Source of the DNA: Streptomyces ureilyticus
Lineage (GTDB): Bacteria > Actinomycetota > Actinomycetes > Streptomycetales > Streptomycetaceae
Length of the DNA: 64,000 nucleotides
Assembly (NCBI RefSeq): GCF_011045025.1
Contig: NZ_JAAKZX010000004.1
Location: forward strand, 59,427 to 123,426
Direction of reading: 5' to 3'
Shown here one piece after another: positions 54,604 to 64,000 of the stretch (position 1 is its first letter; each line of letters begins with the position of its first letter). Under the pieces are notes generated by a model. It did no database searches and had not been told where the DNA came from. It saw only the letters and a list, made by a program, of their open reading frames with translations. Made by a program: the position numbers and the translations under genes.

Positions 54604-54627
54604 TGTGGACAACCGGGCTGTGGATAA
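54604..54627 (-). promoter_or_regulatory. Two DnaA-box-like 9-mers
   Basis: On the minus strand, TTATCCACA (54619-54627) and TTGTCCACA (54604-54612) lie 15 bases apart. Both fit DnaA-box consensus sequences. A third, TTATCCACA, is on the plus strand at 50327-50335. The oriC gene neighbourhood is absent, so these would be remote DnaA sites if real. Confidence 0.35.
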
Positions 54628-54638
54628 GTGGTGCGGCG

Positions 54639-55772
54639 TCAGGCGAGGCGGACCTGGATGCCTTTGGCCGCAAGGAATTCGAGCAGTTCCTCGAAGGTCC
54701 AGGGCCGGTTGTCAATACGCGGGGTGAGGCCGAGGCAGGTACGGGCGACCTCCGCGTCGTGCCAGACCAGGTTGAAGGACCGGCCGGCTCCCCAGCCGCC
54801 GCAGAGGCAGTCGGCCAGCGCGTCCAGACCCCCGCCGAAGTAGCCGCCGGGTCCGTTCACCGCCTCGCCGAGTGCGCAGAAGAAGCCGGGCTCGTCGGTG
54901 ATGTAACGGCCGTCGAGGTGGTACGTGCCGCCGGGCGCGGCGTCAAGTGTGTGCGCGACGTGGTTGTCCCGCACCGTGTCGAGCCAGTAGCGGCGTCCCT
55001 CTGTGCCGCACCGCGCCCAGGCGTTGGACTGGGCCGGGCGTCCGTCGTCCCACAGCTCCCAGACCTCCCGGGCAGCGGTCGGCGGCCGCTCGGACCACGG
55101 TTCCAGCGTGAGGTCCACCAGGCCGCGGCCGGACGGGATCCAGGCGACGAGCTCGCCTTCGACGGCGCACTGAATGGCACGGCCGGATGCGTCGAGGCGG
55201 ATCAGCTTGGCGTGCCCGAGATCCTCCTCGCCCGCGTTCAGCGCCGTACGCAGGGCTCCTTGCGGGGCACTGCCGAGCAGCCGCACGGACGGTTCGACCA
55301 GGTCCGGCCGACTGTTCTCGACGTACGCCAGATCCCGGCAGCTGCCCCGGGCTTCGTCCTCCGTTCCGAGCAGCCGGTAGCCCGGGGAGAGCGGCGGGCA
55401 CTGCGGATAGTCGAACGAGTTGTGCGGGGACTGGCGCGCCTCGATCGTGACGTCCAGCAGCGACAGGTCGCGCGCGGACGGGCGGTCGCTGAGGACACGT
55501 ACGTCCTCCAGGCACCACTCGTCGACCCGGTCGCCCTTCTTGTCAAGGATCTGCAGAGCGAGGAAGCCGAGCGGCGCCGAGCCATCGGCACGCGCGCGTG
55601 CGAGAGCAGTAGTCAACTCCCCTTCGGGTGCGCAGCCCAGCAATGCGTACGTCCCGCGCGCGGGAGGGTGCGGATCGCCGAAGAGGTTCTCGGCGTCCGT
55701 GCACAGAGCCCAGATCTCGTCGTCCTCGGCCTCGACGTCGTAGGCCGCCAAGGCGTACTTCGGCTGCCGCAC
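54639..55772 (-). CDS. Barstar-domain protein with N-terminal repeats
   Basis: 377 aa. The last 95 residues are a barstar (ribonuclease inhibitor) fold: TYHLDGRYITDEPGFFCALGEAVNGPGGYFGGGLDALADCL, then FNLVWHDAEVARTCL and the end FEELLEFLAAKGIQVRLA. The first 280 residues hold at least two related units, one around YALLGCAPEGELTTALARA and one around VRLLGSAPQGALRTALNAG. The start GTG at 55772 is 12 bases past the yccF stop, and its ribosome-binding site is weak. No barnase-like RNase gene is adjacent. It could be an orphan immunity protein or an inhibitor of an internal RNase. Confidence 0.82.
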   Translation of the reverse strand: MRQPKYALAAYDVEAEDDEIWALCTDAENLFGDPHPPARGTYALLGCAPEGELTTALARARADGSAPLGFLALQILDKKGDRVDEWCLEDVRVLSDRPSARDLSLLDVTIEARQSPHNSFDYPQCPPLSPGYRLLGTEDEARGSCRDLAYVENSRPDLVEPSVRLLGSAPQGALRTALNAGEEDLGHAKLIRLDASGRAIQCAVEGELVAWIPSGRGLVDLTLEPWSERPPTAAREVWELWDDGRPAQSNAWARCGTEGRRYWLDTVRDNHVAHTLDAAPGGTYHLDGRYITDEPGFFCALGEAVNGPGGYFGGGLDALADCLCGGWGAGRSFNLVWHDAEVARTCLGLTPRIDNRPWTFEELLEFLAAKGIQVRLA

Positions 55773-55783
55773 CCCGTGTCGCT

Positions 55784-56182
55784 CTACCAGCGAGACGTCG
55801 CGAACGGCTGGTCCGTACGCACGATTTCGCGTCCCAGAGGGACCAGCGAAACGGGGATCAGCTTGAAGTTGGCGATCCCCAGGGGGATGCCGATGATCGT
55901 GAGGCACTGCAGGACACCGGTGACGATGTGGGTGAGGGCGAGCCACCAGCCCGCCAGGATCAGCCACAGGATGTTGCCGACGAAAGAGGCCGCGCCCGCA
56001 CCATGACGCTCGACCGTCGTATGTCCGAACGGCCACAGGGCGTACACGCCGATACGGAACGCCGCGATGCCAAACGGGATGCCGATGATCGTTATGCACA
56101 GCAGCACGCCCGCGAACAAGTAGCCGAGGAACAGCCAGAAGCCGCTCAGTACGAGCCATATGACGTTCAGGATTGTCTTCAC
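55784..56182 (-). CDS. YccF domain membrane protein
   Basis: 132 aa with two copies of the YccF unit. Each has a hydrophobic helix and the [14 protein letters not shown] or [14 protein letters not shown] motif. Inner-membrane protein of unknown function. The GTG start overlaps the htpX stop (GTGA), so the two are coupled. Confidence 0.92.
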   Translation of the reverse strand: MKTILNVIWLVLSGFWLFLGYLFAGVLLCITIIGIPFGIAAFRIGVYALWPFGHTTVERHGAGAASFVGNILWLILAGWWLALTHIVTGVLQCLTIIGIPLGIANFKLIPVSLVPLGREIVRTDQPFATSRW

Positions 56183-57039
56183 TGGTGACCTGCCATCTGC
56201 TCGAGCCGGGCAATGCGCTCCGCCATCGGCGGATGCGTGGAGAACAGCCTGGACATCCCCTGGCCCGGACGGAAGGGATTCGCGATCATCATGTGGCTTG
56301 CGGTCTCGATGCGCGGCTCGGGGGGCAGCGGAAGCTGCTTCGTACCCGCTTCGAGTTTGCGCAGGGCGCTCGCCAAGGCCAGCGGGTCGCCGGTGAGCTG
56401 AGCGCCGGAGGCGTCGGCTTCGTACTCCCGGGAGCGGCTGATGGCGAGCTGGATCAGGGAGGCGGCGAGCGGACCCAGGATCATGATCATCAGCATGCCC
56501 AGCAGGCCGGGGCCCTCGTCGTCGTCGGAGCGGCCGATGGGGATCAGCCAGGCGAAGTGGACCAGGAACATGATCACGGAGGCGAGAGCGCCGGCGACCG
56601 ACGAGATCAGTATGTCGCGGTTGTAGACGTGGCTCAGCTCGTGGCTGATGACGCCGCGCAACTCACGTTCGTTCAGGATCCGCAGGATGCCGTCGGTGCA
56701 GCACACAGCAGCATTGCGCGGGTTGCGGCCCGTCGCGAACGCGTTGGGTGCCTCGGTCGGTGAGATGTACAGGCGGGGCATGGGCTGGCGGGCCTGCGTG
56801 GAGAGTTCGCGGACCATCCTGTAGAGGGCCGGGGCCTCGAACTCACTCACCGGGCGCGCGCGCATCGCGCGTAGCGCCAACTTGTCGCTGTTCCAGTACG
56901 CGTACGCGTTCGTGCCGATCGCGATCAGCAGCGCGACGACGAGGCCCATACGCCCGAAGAGGCTGCCGATGACGATGATGAGTGCGGACAGTCCCCCGAG
57001 GAGTACGGCGGTCCTGAGCCCGTTGTGCCGGCGGTGCAC
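56179..57039 (-). CDS. htpX: Membrane zinc metalloprotease HtpX
   Basis: M48 protease for quality control of membrane proteins. 286 aa from the GTG at 57039 ([16 protein letters not shown]), preceded by GGAGG seven bases upstream. The longer in-frame reading is not family-like. The zinc motif HELSH is at 133-137 with the third ligand Glu in [10 protein letters not shown]. Four hydrophobic segments. It begins the htpX-yccF-barstar operon. Confidence 0.93.
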   Translation of the reverse strand: MHRRHNGLRTAVLLGGLSALIIVIGSLFGRMGLVVALLIAIGTNAYAYWNSDKLALRAMRARPVSEFEAPALYRMVRELSTQARQPMPRLYISPTEAPNAFATGRNPRNAAVCCTDGILRILNERELRGVISHELSHVYNRDILISSVAGALASVIMFLVHFAWLIPIGRSDDDEGPGLLGMLMIMILGPLAASLIQLAISRSREYEADASGAQLTGDPLALASALRKLEAGTKQLPLPPEPRIETASHMMIANPFRPGQGMSRLFSTHPPMAERIARLEQMAGHQ

Positions 57040-57219
57040 GGTACGCCCTCCAAGTTGTGCGGCAGGGGAACCCTTTGCTTGCTGATCTCTGTCACTGATG
57101 CCGTGCTTCCACGGCCCAGTGGACCCTCCCTTACTGGTCAACGCCAGGCGGGAAGCCCTAGTTCCCTTGTGCGCGCGGCGGCGCGGGTGGGCCGTCCGGG
57201 TGAGTGCGGCAACGCCTGG

Positions 57220-57256
57220 CACGCGCGCGTGCGGTCGGGTGCCCCACGCGCGCGTG
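57220..57256. repeat. Two copies of the CACGCGCGCGTG palindrome
   Basis: Exact 12-base palindromes at 57220-57231 and 57245-57256, 25 bases apart, in the spacer between nuoN and htpX (57040-57274). Same sequence as the array at 48987-49136, so it is a dispersed element of this genome. The spacer holds no gene. Confidence 0.75.
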
Positions 57257-57274
57257 CCGGATGCCGTCAGCGGC

Positions 57275-58798
57275 TCAGAAGAGGCCAGTGTCCGAGAAGC
57301 GGAGGACCAACTGGGGCGCTCCGGAGAGGGCGACTCCCAGGACCGCGGTCAGTGCGATCGCGGCAGTCAGCGGGGCTGGGACGCGGTGCTTCTCGGGCTC
57401 TTCTTCGGGGGCGCGGAAGAGGAGCGTCGTCCACTGGAGGTAGTAGAAGAGCGCGATCACGACGTTGACGGCCATGACCACGGCGAGCCAGCCAAGGCCC
57501 GCGTCCACGGCCGCCGAGAAGACGGTGACCTTCGCGAAGAGGCCGATGATGCCCGGCGGCAGGCCCGCGAGGCAGAGCAGGAAGAAGCCCAGCACGAGCG
57601 CGGACAGTGGGCGCGAGGCGTACAGGCCGCGGTAGTCGCTGATGCGGTTGAGCGGCTTCGTACGGGCCACCAGGGCGGCAACGGCGAAGGCTCCGAGGTT
57701 CACGGCGGCGTACATCAGGGCGTACGCGATGGTGGAGCCGACGGCCTTCTCGGCGTCCTGGGAGTACGCGGCGGCGGCGATCGGCACGAGAAGGTAGCCG
57801 GCCTGGCCGACCGATGACCAGGCGAGCAGTCGTACCGCGCTGTACGCGTGCGTGGGTTGCTGCCGTAGGGCGCCCACGTTGCCGATCGTCATGGTGAGCG
57901 CGGCCAGGGCGGCGAGTGCCGGGCCCCAGACGTCGGCGTACGACGGGAGGGCGATCACTGTGACGAGGATCAACCCGGAGAAGCCGACCGCCTTGCCGAC
58001 GACCGACAAGTAGGCGGCGACCGGCAAGGGTGCCCCGACGTAGGTGTCGGGCACCCAGAAGTGGAAGGGCACGGCGGCCGTCTTGAAGGCGAAGCCGACG
58101 AGGGTGAGGACGACGCCGGTCTGGGCGAGCGTGTGGAGTTGTCCGTCGACGTTCTGGATCTTGGTGGCGATCTCAGTGAGGTACAGGGTGCCTGTGGAGG
58201 CGTAGACGAAGCTGACGCCCATGAGACTCACGGCGGTCGCGGTGACCGAGGACAGGAAGAACTTCAGGGCCGCTTCGGAGGACTTCCTGTCGCCGCGTTT
58301 GATGCCGACGAGGGCGAAGGCGGGCAGTGAGGCGACTTCCAGGGCGACGATCAGGGTCGCCAGGTCGCGGGAGGCGGGCAGCAGGGCGGCACCGGCGGCC
58401 GAGGAGAGCAGCAGGAACCAGAACTCCCCTTCGGGGAGTTCCCTGTTGGCGTCCTTGAGAACGGTGACGGAGAGAAGGGCCGCCAGGAGTGCTCCGCCGA
58501 GGACGAGGAACTGGATGACAAGCGTGAAGCGGTCCGCCGTGTAGCTGCAGACGGCCGCGTCGCCGGTCAGGCAGAAGGTGGAGCGGTCGCCGTCCAGGAG
58601 CGGCAGCAGCATCAGCGTGGACGCGGCGAGTCCAGCGACGGAGAGCCAGCCGAGCAGCCCCTTCTTGGCGTCGCCCACGAAGAGGTCGACGACGAGCACC
58701 ACGAGGCCGACGACCGCCGCGATGGTGGGCGGTGCGATCGCGAGCCAGTCGACGGACTGGACCACGGACTCGGCCAGAGGCTGGGCCAGGGAGCTCAT
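57275..58798 (-). CDS. nuoN: NADH-quinone oxidoreductase subunit N
   Basis: Antiporter-like membrane subunit of complex I, 507 aa, about 14 helices. [39 protein letters not shown] (the family His/Asp region) and [15 protein letters not shown] are seen. The start overlaps the nuoM stop (ATGA). The stop is followed by the palindrome pair. Last gene of the cluster. Confidence 0.97.
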   Translation of the reverse strand: MSSLAQPLAESVVQSVDWLAIAPPTIAAVVGLVVLVVDLFVGDAKKGLLGWLSVAGLAASTLMLLPLLDGDRSTFCLTGDAAVCSYTADRFTLVIQFLVLGGALLAALLSVTVLKDANRELPEGEFWFLLLSSAAGAALLPASRDLATLIVALEVASLPAFALVGIKRGDRKSSEAALKFFLSSVTATAVSLMGVSFVYASTGTLYLTEIATKIQNVDGQLHTLAQTGVVLTLVGFAFKTAAVPFHFWVPDTYVGAPLPVAAYLSVVGKAVGFSGLILVTVIALPSYADVWGPALAALAALTMTIGNVGALRQQPTHAYSAVRLLAWSSVGQAGYLLVPIAAAAYSQDAEKAVGSTIAYALMYAAVNLGAFAVAALVARTKPLNRISDYRGLYASRPLSALVLGFFLLCLAGLPPGIIGLFAKVTVFSAAVDAGLGWLAVVMAVNVVIALFYYLQWTTLLFRAPEEEPEKHRVPAPLTAAIALTAVLGVALSGAPQLVLRFSDTGLF

Positions 58799-60369
58799 CG
58801 GGTGCCTCCTGCGAGGAGCTGCTGCACGGCCGGGTCGGTCAGGCCGAGGAGAGCCTTGGGCCAGAGTCCGGCGACGACGGTGAGGGCGACGAGCGGGGTC
58901 CAGGCGGCGAACTCGTACGTCTGGACGTCCGCGAGCCCGGGACTGCCCTGCGGAACGACGCCCATGCAGACGCGGCGTACCACGATGAGCATGTACGCGG
59001 CGGTGAGCAGGGTGCCGAATGCGGCGATCGCCATGAAGGTCAGGAACGCGGGCCGACTGAGGCCGTCGGCGGGATCGAAGGCGCCGAACAGCGCCAGCAT
59101 CTCGCCCCAGAACCCGGCGAGGCCCGGCAGCCCGAGCGAGGCGACGGCACCGAAGGCGAGCAGGCCGCCCAGGCGCGGGGCCTTGCCGTAGAGGGCGGCG
59201 CCTGTCTTCTCCGCGAGCGTGTCGAGGTCGCTCGTGCCCGTACGGTCCTTGAGTGCGCCGACCAGGAAGAACAGCAGGCCGGTGATGAGTCCGTGGGCGA
59301 TGTTGGCGAACAGCGCGCCGTTCACGCCGGTCGGGGTCATGGTCGCGATGCCGAGGAGTACGAAGCCCATGTGGCCGACGGAGGAGTACGCGATGAGGCG
59401 CTTGAGGTCACCCTTCGCGCCCTGCTTGGCGAGGGCGAGGCAGGCGAGGGATCCGTAGATGATCCCGACGACGGCGAAGGCGGCGAGGTAGGGCGCGAAG
59501 GTGCGGAAGCCGTCGGGTGTGATCGGCAGCAGAATCCGGACGAACCCGTACGTACCCATCTTCAGCAGGACGCCGGCCAGCAGCACCGAGCCGACGGTCG
59601 GCGCGGCGGTGTGGGCGTCCGGCAGCCAGCTGTGCAGCGGCCACATCGGTGTCTTGACCGCAAGCCCGATTCCGATCGCCAAAACGGCGATGACCTGCAC
59701 GGATGTGGTCAGCGATCGGCCGTTGTCAGTGGCGAGTGCCATCATGTCGAATGTGCCGGACTTGAGCCCGACGAGGAGCAGGCCCAGCAGCATGACGACG
59801 GAACCGAGCAGTGTGTAGAGGATGAACTTCCAAGCGGCGGCCTGCCGTTGTTCACCGCCCCAGCGGGCGATGAGGAAATACATCGGGATGAGCACCATCT
59901 CGAAGGCGAGGAAGAAGAGCAGAAGGTCGAGGACGGCGAAGGTCGCGAGGGTGCCGGACTCGAGGACGAGAAGCAGTGCGACGAAAGCCTTCGGGGTCGG
60001 GCCCGAGGGCATTTTGAAGTAGGAGTACAGCGCGCAGAGGAAGGTCAGTAGCGCGGTCAGGACCAGAAGGGGGAGGGAAATGCCGTCGGTGCCGAGGTGG
60101 ATCCGCACGTCGAGGGCGGGGATCCAGCTGATGTCCGTCGTGGCCTGCATCCTCGACGGCTGGTTGTGGTCGAAGCCGAGCGCTAGGACGATCGCGGCGA
60201 TGAGCACGGCGCCGGTGACGGTGACGCCGTGCCGCAGCATGGCCTGCTCGGGTGACTTCCCCTTCAGCCCCGGTGGGGCGGGCAGGAAAGCGGCGGCGGC
60301 GCCGAGGAGCGGGCCTACGACGATGAACGCCAGAAGGAACTGCATCACGGACTCGTTGATATCGACCAC
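58795..60369 (-). CDS. nuoM: NADH-quinone oxidoreductase subunit M
   Basis: Antiporter-like subunit, 524 aa, with the proton-channel motifs [41 protein letters not shown] and LIAYSSVGHMGFVLLG. It is six bases after nuoL. Confidence 0.97.
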   Translation of the reverse strand: MVDINESVMQFLLAFIVVGPLLGAAAAFLPAPPGLKGKSPEQAMLRHGVTVTGAVLIAAIVLALGFDHNQPSRMQATTDISWIPALDVRIHLGTDGISLPLLVLTALLTFLCALYSYFKMPSGPTPKAFVALLLVLESGTLATFAVLDLLLFFLAFEMVLIPMYFLIARWGGEQRQAAAWKFILYTLLGSVVMLLGLLLVGLKSGTFDMMALATDNGRSLTTSVQVIAVLAIGIGLAVKTPMWPLHSWLPDAHTAAPTVGSVLLAGVLLKMGTYGFVRILLPITPDGFRTFAPYLAAFAVVGIIYGSLACLALAKQGAKGDLKRLIAYSSVGHMGFVLLGIATMTPTGVNGALFANIAHGLITGLLFFLVGALKDRTGTSDLDTLAEKTGAALYGKAPRLGGLLAFGAVASLGLPGLAGFWGEMLALFGAFDPADGLSRPAFLTFMAIAAFGTLLTAAYMLIVVRRVCMGVVPQGSPGLADVQTYEFAAWTPLVALTVVAGLWPKALLGLTDPAVQQLLAGGTR

Positions 60370-60375
60370 GCCTGC

Positions 60376-62367
60376 TCACGCTCCCGTGGCGACTAGGAGG
60401 GCGGCGACCGCGAGGACGACGGTGCCGGCGAGCAGCGCGCTCACATAGGTCTGCACATTGCCGGTCTGAGCGCGCCGGACGGCCGCGCCGAGCAGGCGGG
60501 GCAGGGCGCCCGCGCCGCGTACGTAGGTGTCGACGACCTCGCGGTCGAGGAACCGGACGAGTGTGGCTCCGGCTTGGACCGGGCGGACGAAGAGGGCCGC
60601 GTAGACGGCGTCGAGATGGAAGCCGACGGCAGCGTGCCGGTGCAGCGGTCCCAGGAGCAGGCGTCCGGGGTCCGCCGGGTCGGGGGCGGAGGCCACGTTT
60701 CCGTATGCGGGCGCGTGGCTGGCGATGGCTTCGGCCTCGACGAGTCCGGCGTCCCCCTCCGCGTGGGCCGCGACCGCACCCAGCGGGACGCGCGCAGCGA
60801 GCGCCGTGGTGTGCCGCCAAGCGCCGTACGTGACGATGCCGCCGACGAGGGCAACTCCCGTGCCGAGCACGGAGGTGGCGAGCGTCGGGGTCAGTTCGTG
60901 CCCGTCGAACCAGTCGGGCAGCAGGCCGGTGGTGAGCCCGAGGGCGAGTGACGGTACGGCGAGTACCCACAGCACGGCGTTCATGGCGAGGGGCTGCCTG
61001 CCGTGGTCCGGTGCCTCGGCTCCGTGGCCCCGGAAGGCGAGCAGCCACAGGCGCATCGCGTACGCGGCGGTGAGCAGGGCCGTGACCAGCCCGGCGACGA
61101 GGACGATCCAGCCCGCGGCGCCGGGGATGTCCTCGGCGTTCCCGGTGGCGGCGTGCTCGGCGGCGCCCAGGACGGCTTCCTTGGAGAAGAAACCGCTGAA
61201 GGGAGGGATCGCGGCGAGCGCGAGGAGCGCCACGGTCATCGTCCAGTAGGCGTCGGGGACGCGGGCGCGCAGGTCCTTCATGCGGGACATGGTCGCCAGC
61301 GAGTTGGTGCCGGCGGCGTGGATGATCACGCCCGCGGCGAGGAACAGCAGCGCCTTGAAGGCGCCGTGGGAGAGGAGGTGGAAGACGGCGGCACCGCGGT
61401 CGCCGACGGCGAGGGCGCCGGTCATGTAGCCGAGCTGGCCGATCGTCGAGTACGCGAGGACGCGCTTGATGTCGTCCTGGGCGAGCGCGGCGAGCGCCGA
61501 ACCGGCCATCGTGACGGCGGCCATGACGGCAAGGACGAGCAGCGCGGCCGAGGAGGCGGCGAAGACCGGAAGGAGCCGGGCGATGAAGTAGACACCGGCG
61601 GCGACCATCGTCGCGGCGTGGATCAGCGCGGAGACGGGTGTCGGACCCGCCATCGCGTCGGGCAGCCAGGAGTGCAGCGGGAACTGCGCCGACTTGCCCG
61701 CCACACCGGCGAGGAGCAGCAGGGCGATCAGCGTCGGATGGTCGAGTCCGCCGCTCGCGACCGTGCCCAGGACGGTCCTGATGCGGAAGGAGTCGGCGTC
61801 GGCGGCGAGCGCGAACAGACCGATCAGAAAGGGGACATCGCCGAGCTTGGTGACCAGGAAGGCCTTCAGGGAGGCGGCGCGTGCTTCCGGGGTCTCCCAG
61901 TAGTGGCCGACGAGGAAGTACGAGCAGATGCCCATGATCTCCCAGCCGACCAGGAGCACCATCAGGTCGCCGGAGTAGACGACGAGCAGCATCGCGGAGG
62001 TGAAGAGGGAGACGAGAGCGGCGTACGAGGGGTAGCGCGGGTCGTCGCGCAGGTAGCCCGTCGAGTAGATCTGCACGCAGGAGGCGACGACGCCGACCAG
62101 GACGGCGACGAGGGCGGCGAAGCCGTCGATGTGCAGGGCGAGTTCGATGGGGACCGAGCCGGTCGGGGTGAGTTCGGTGGCGGCGTCGATGGCCTGGTCG
62201 CCGCCCTGGCGTACGGCGACGAGGACGGCGAGCGCCAGGGACACCACCGAGGGCAGGACGGCGAGGGGGCGTACGAAACCGGGGGCCGTGCGGCCCAGGA
62301 GCAGGCCGGCCACGGCGCCCAGGAACGGAAGGAGGGGGACGAGGACGGCGAGGGTGGTCGTGGTCAC
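60376..62367 (-). CDS. nuoL: NADH-quinone oxidoreductase subunit L
   Basis: Distal antiporter-like subunit, 663 aa, with the long lateral helix in the C-terminal part. [49 protein letters not shown] and [13 protein letters not shown] are the channel motifs. The GTG start overlaps the nuoK stop. Confidence 0.97.
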   Translation of the reverse strand: MTTTTLAVLVPLLPFLGAVAGLLLGRTAPGFVRPLAVLPSVVSLALAVLVAVRQGGDQAIDAATELTPTGSVPIELALHIDGFAALVAVLVGVVASCVQIYSTGYLRDDPRYPSYAALVSLFTSAMLLVVYSGDLMVLLVGWEIMGICSYFLVGHYWETPEARAASLKAFLVTKLGDVPFLIGLFALAADADSFRIRTVLGTVASGGLDHPTLIALLLLAGVAGKSAQFPLHSWLPDAMAGPTPVSALIHAATMVAAGVYFIARLLPVFAASSAALLVLAVMAAVTMAGSALAALAQDDIKRVLAYSTIGQLGYMTGALAVGDRGAAVFHLLSHGAFKALLFLAAGVIIHAAGTNSLATMSRMKDLRARVPDAYWTMTVALLALAAIPPFSGFFSKEAVLGAAEHAATGNAEDIPGAAGWIVLVAGLVTALLTAAYAMRLWLLAFRGHGAEAPDHGRQPLAMNAVLWVLAVPSLALGLTTGLLPDWFDGHELTPTLATSVLGTGVALVGGIVTYGAWRHTTALAARVPLGAVAAHAEGDAGLVEAEAIASHAPAYGNVASAPDPADPGRLLLGPLHRHAAVGFHLDAVYAALFVRPVQAGATLVRFLDREVVDTYVRGAGALPRLLGAAVRRAQTGNVQTYVSALLAGTVVLAVAALLVATGA

Positions 62368-62762
62368 GCGGTGGCCTCAGCCTTCTCGGCCGTCGTGGAC
62401 GCGGCGGATTCGGAGGCGTCGTGGCCGTCGTCGCTGCCGTCACCGGTCTCGGCGGTGTCGCGGAGCTTGTCGATGTCCGAGGTGCCGCGGTTGCGGTAGA
62501 CGGCGAGGACGATCGCCAGGCCGATGCCGACCTCGGCGGCAGCGATGGCGATGGTGAACAGGGTCAGGGCCTGGCCGGAGTGCAGGGTGTCCTGGGCGGT
62601 CTTGCTGAGCCAGACGTCGAAGGCGACCAGGTTGAGGTTGACGGCGTTGAGCATCAGCTCGACGGACATCAGGACCAGGATCGCGTTGCGGCGCGCGAGG
62701 ACTCCGTACAGGCCCGTGCAGAAGAGGAGGGCGGAGAGCACGGCGGGATAGGCGAGATGCAT
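62364..62762 (-). CDS. nuoK: NADH-quinone oxidoreductase subunit K
   Basis: 132 aa, three transmembrane helices, the second with the conserved membrane Glu residues ([21 protein letters not shown], and [18 protein letters not shown]). The acidic C-terminal tail after residue 100 is longer than in E. coli (100 aa). It overlaps nuoJ by one base. Confidence 0.96.
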   Translation of the reverse strand: MHLAYPAVLSALLFCTGLYGVLARRNAILVLMSVELMLNAVNLNLVAFDVWLSKTAQDTLHSGQALTLFTIAIAAAEVGIGLAIVLAVYRNRGTSDIDKLRDTAETGDGSDDGHDASESAASTTAEKAEATA

Positions 62763-63439
62763 CAGCGGGCGCCTTCCTTGCCCTGGCGCGAGGGCTGCTC
62801 GTCGGAGGAGGTGGCCGGGGCCGTACCAGAGGGCTGCTTGCCCGGGGCCGCACTCCCCGTTGGCCGGGCGGCGGCGGCCTTGCGGGAGAGGACGATCGCG
62901 CCGACCAGGGCGGCGAGGAGGAGGACGGAGAGGGCTTCGAAGGGGAGGACCCAGTTCTGGAAGAGGGCCTTACCGTTCGCCTCGGTGGAACCGGCGGCGG
63001 CGCCGTCCAGGTCGATCCAGGTCGTCCGGAAGGCGTCGACGACGACCCAAACGAGGGCGGTGGCCGCGGCGATCGCGACGGCCAGGGCGGCCCAGCGGTT
63101 GCCGGAGTCGGCGTCCGGGGACCGGCCGATGGGGGCCTTGGTGAGCATCAGACCGAAGAGGAGGAGTACGACGACGGAACCGACGTAGATGAGGACCTGC
63201 ACCCAGGCGATGAACTCGGCGGTGAGCAGGAGGTATTCGACGGCGAGGCCGCCGAGCGTCACGACCAGCCACAGGGCGGCGTGGACGAGTTGCTTGGTGG
63301 TGACGGTCACGACGGCCCCGCCGAGGGTGACGAGGCCGACGAGGAGGAAGGCGATCTCGACGCCGGTCGGGGAGAGGAAGCCGTTGGTCTCGGCGGCGGT
63401 GGTCGTCGCCGTTGATGCGGCGACGGCAGCGAGGCTCAC
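62762..63439 (-). CDS. nuoJ: NADH-quinone oxidoreductase subunit J
   Basis: 225 aa from the GTG at 63439, which overlaps the nuoI stop (GTGA). Five helices. The conserved TM3 [17 protein letters not shown] is present. The N-terminal 18 and C-terminal 40 residues are low-complexity additions. In-frame upstream sequence belongs to nuoI in another frame. Confidence 0.95.
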   Translation of the reverse strand: MSLAAVAASTATTTAAETNGFLSPTGVEIAFLLVGLVTLGGAVVTVTTKQLVHAALWLVVTLGGLAVEYLLLTAEFIAWVQVLIYVGSVVVLLLFGLMLTKAPIGRSPDADSGNRWAALAVAIAAATALVWVVVDAFRTTWIDLDGAAAGSTEANGKALFQNWVLPFEALSVLLLAALVGAIVLSRKAAAARPTGSAAPGKQPSGTAPATSSDEQPSRQGKEGAR

Positions 63440-64000
63440 GCTTCTCCCTCCTGCGGTGCGGTCGGCTCCGCCCCGGCTGCCTGTTCGTCTGCCCGGGCTG
63501 CCTGTTCGGCGGCGAGCTTGTCGGCGGTTTTGCGCGCGGCGGCGAGTTCCTTCGGGTCCTCGGCGGAGGGGTCGAGGGCCGGAGGGGCCGGGACGGTCCA
63601 CATCCACTCGCGGAGTTTGTCGCGTTCGTGAGTGAGTTCGTGGATGTCGGTCTCCGCGTACTCGAACTCCGGGGACCAGAACAGCGCGTCGAAAGGACAC
63701 ACCTCGATGCAGATACCGCAGTACATGCACAGGGCGAAGTCGATGGCGAAGCGGTCGAGGACGTTACGGCTGCGCTCGCGGCCTCCGGGGGCGGCGGGCG
63801 GGACCGTCTCCTTGTGGGAGTCGATGTAGATGCACCAGTCCGGGCACTCGCGGGCGCACAGCATGCAGACCGTGCAGTTCTCCTCGAAGAGGCCGATGAC
63901 GCCGCGGCTGCGGGGCGGGAGTTCGGGCTGGGCGTCCGGGTACTGCGCGGTGTGCGCGCGCTTCGTCATCGTGCGCAGGGTGACAGCCAGGCCCTTGGCG
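63436..64000 (-). CDS. nuoI: NADH-quinone oxidoreductase subunit I, 5' part beyond window
   Basis: Ferredoxin-like subunit with two 4Fe-4S sites, [14 protein letters not shown] and [15 protein letters not shown]. It carries electrons toward the quinone site. The reading frame stays open through the right edge ([21 protein letters not shown]), so the true start is outside, and the internal ATG at 63969 is not the start. The Ala/Glu-rich C-terminal tail is characteristic of the second Streptomyces nuo set. Confidence 0.94.
   Translation of the reverse strand, partial: AKGLAVTLRTMTKRAHTAQYPDAQPELPPRSRGVIGLFEENCTVCMLCARECPDWCIYIDSHKETVPPAAPGGRERSRNVLDRFAIDFALCMYCGICIEVCPFDALFWSPEFEYAETDIHELTHERDKLREWMWTVPAPPALDPSAEDPKELAAARKTADKLAAEQAARADEQAAGAEPTAPQEGEA

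Noticed and set aside
55773..56213. Upstream extension of the barstar-domain gene
   Set aside because: It overlaps yccF on the same strand in another frame and its sequence is His/Arg/Pro-rich and not protein-like.
57040..57222. Longer N terminus for HtpX
   Set aside because: The extra 61 residues have no similarity to the family, and a good ribosome-binding site stands before the GTG at 57039.
59852..62443. 863-codon minus-strand frame overlapping nuoM and nuoL
   Set aside because: Composition is Arg/Pro/His-rich, while nuoL and nuoM in their own frames match their families from end to end.

Overview
The window is chromosomal DNA from a high-GC actinobacterium, almost certainly a Streptomyces. 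The evidence is strong G/C bias at third codon positions, frequent GTG/TTG starts, Streptomyces-type ribosomal proteins (L23, S3, NusG and L17 with their usual extensions), tRNAs without an encoded CCA, and the gene order. A 269-residue thiostrepton-resistance 23S rRNA methyltransferase (TsnR/Tsr) lies inside the ribosomal protein cluster. From memory, that placement was described for the thiostrepton producer S. laurentii, so this species or a close relative is the best guess.

Layout. (1) 1-17124, minus strand: the alpha, spc and S10 ribosomal blocks in reverse (truA end, rplQ, rpoA, rpsK, rpsM, rpmJ, infA, map, adk, secY, rplO ... rplC, rpsJ). Several strong hairpins and a 280-bp GC-rich spacer between rpsQ and rplN cut it into sub-blocks. 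(2) 17652-22229, plus strand: a tightly coupled two-gene predicted RNA-repair operon. Gene one fuses an ATP-dependent RNA ligase to a polynucleotide-kinase-like P-loop domain. Gene two is a 964-residue chain of MJ1316 (DUF504) RNA-end recognition domain, EEP-fold nuclease/phosphatase, 2H phosphoesterase and poly(A)-polymerase-like nucleotidyltransferase. Together they could recognise, heal, extend and seal broken RNA. (3) 22322-23131: tsnR, converging on tuf across a shared 16-bp terminator. (4) 23260-27617, minus: str operon (rpsL, rpsG, fusA, tuf). (5) 27871-28416: DUF1707/DUF4190 membrane protein. (6) 28578-41852, minus: rpoC, rpoB, rplL, rplJ, a lipoprotein, rplA, rplK, nusG, secE, preceded by tRNA-Trp.

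(7) 42237-47475: aspC and an adenosine deaminase (plus), murB, a MaoC-fold dehydratase pair, rpmG, tRNA-Met and tRNA-Thr (minus). (8) 47731-57039: accessory genes, namely an amidohydrolase, a lipoprotein, an NAD(P)-binding protein, tRNA-Tyr, yajQ, a GlsB/YeaQ protein, an APC transporter, an orphan barstar-domain protein, yccF and htpX. (9) 57275-64000, minus: nuoN, M, L, K, J and the start-truncated nuoI. This is the membrane arm of what looks like the second, partial complex I cluster of Streptomyces.

The most interesting parts are the RNA-repair operon wedged between the S10 operon and a ribosome self-resistance gene, a 25-nt leader motif shared 24/25 by rpsJ and rpsL, and dispersed arrays of the palindrome CACGCGCGCGTG at 48987-49136 and 57220-57256. 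No insertion sequence, prophage or CRISPR array was seen.
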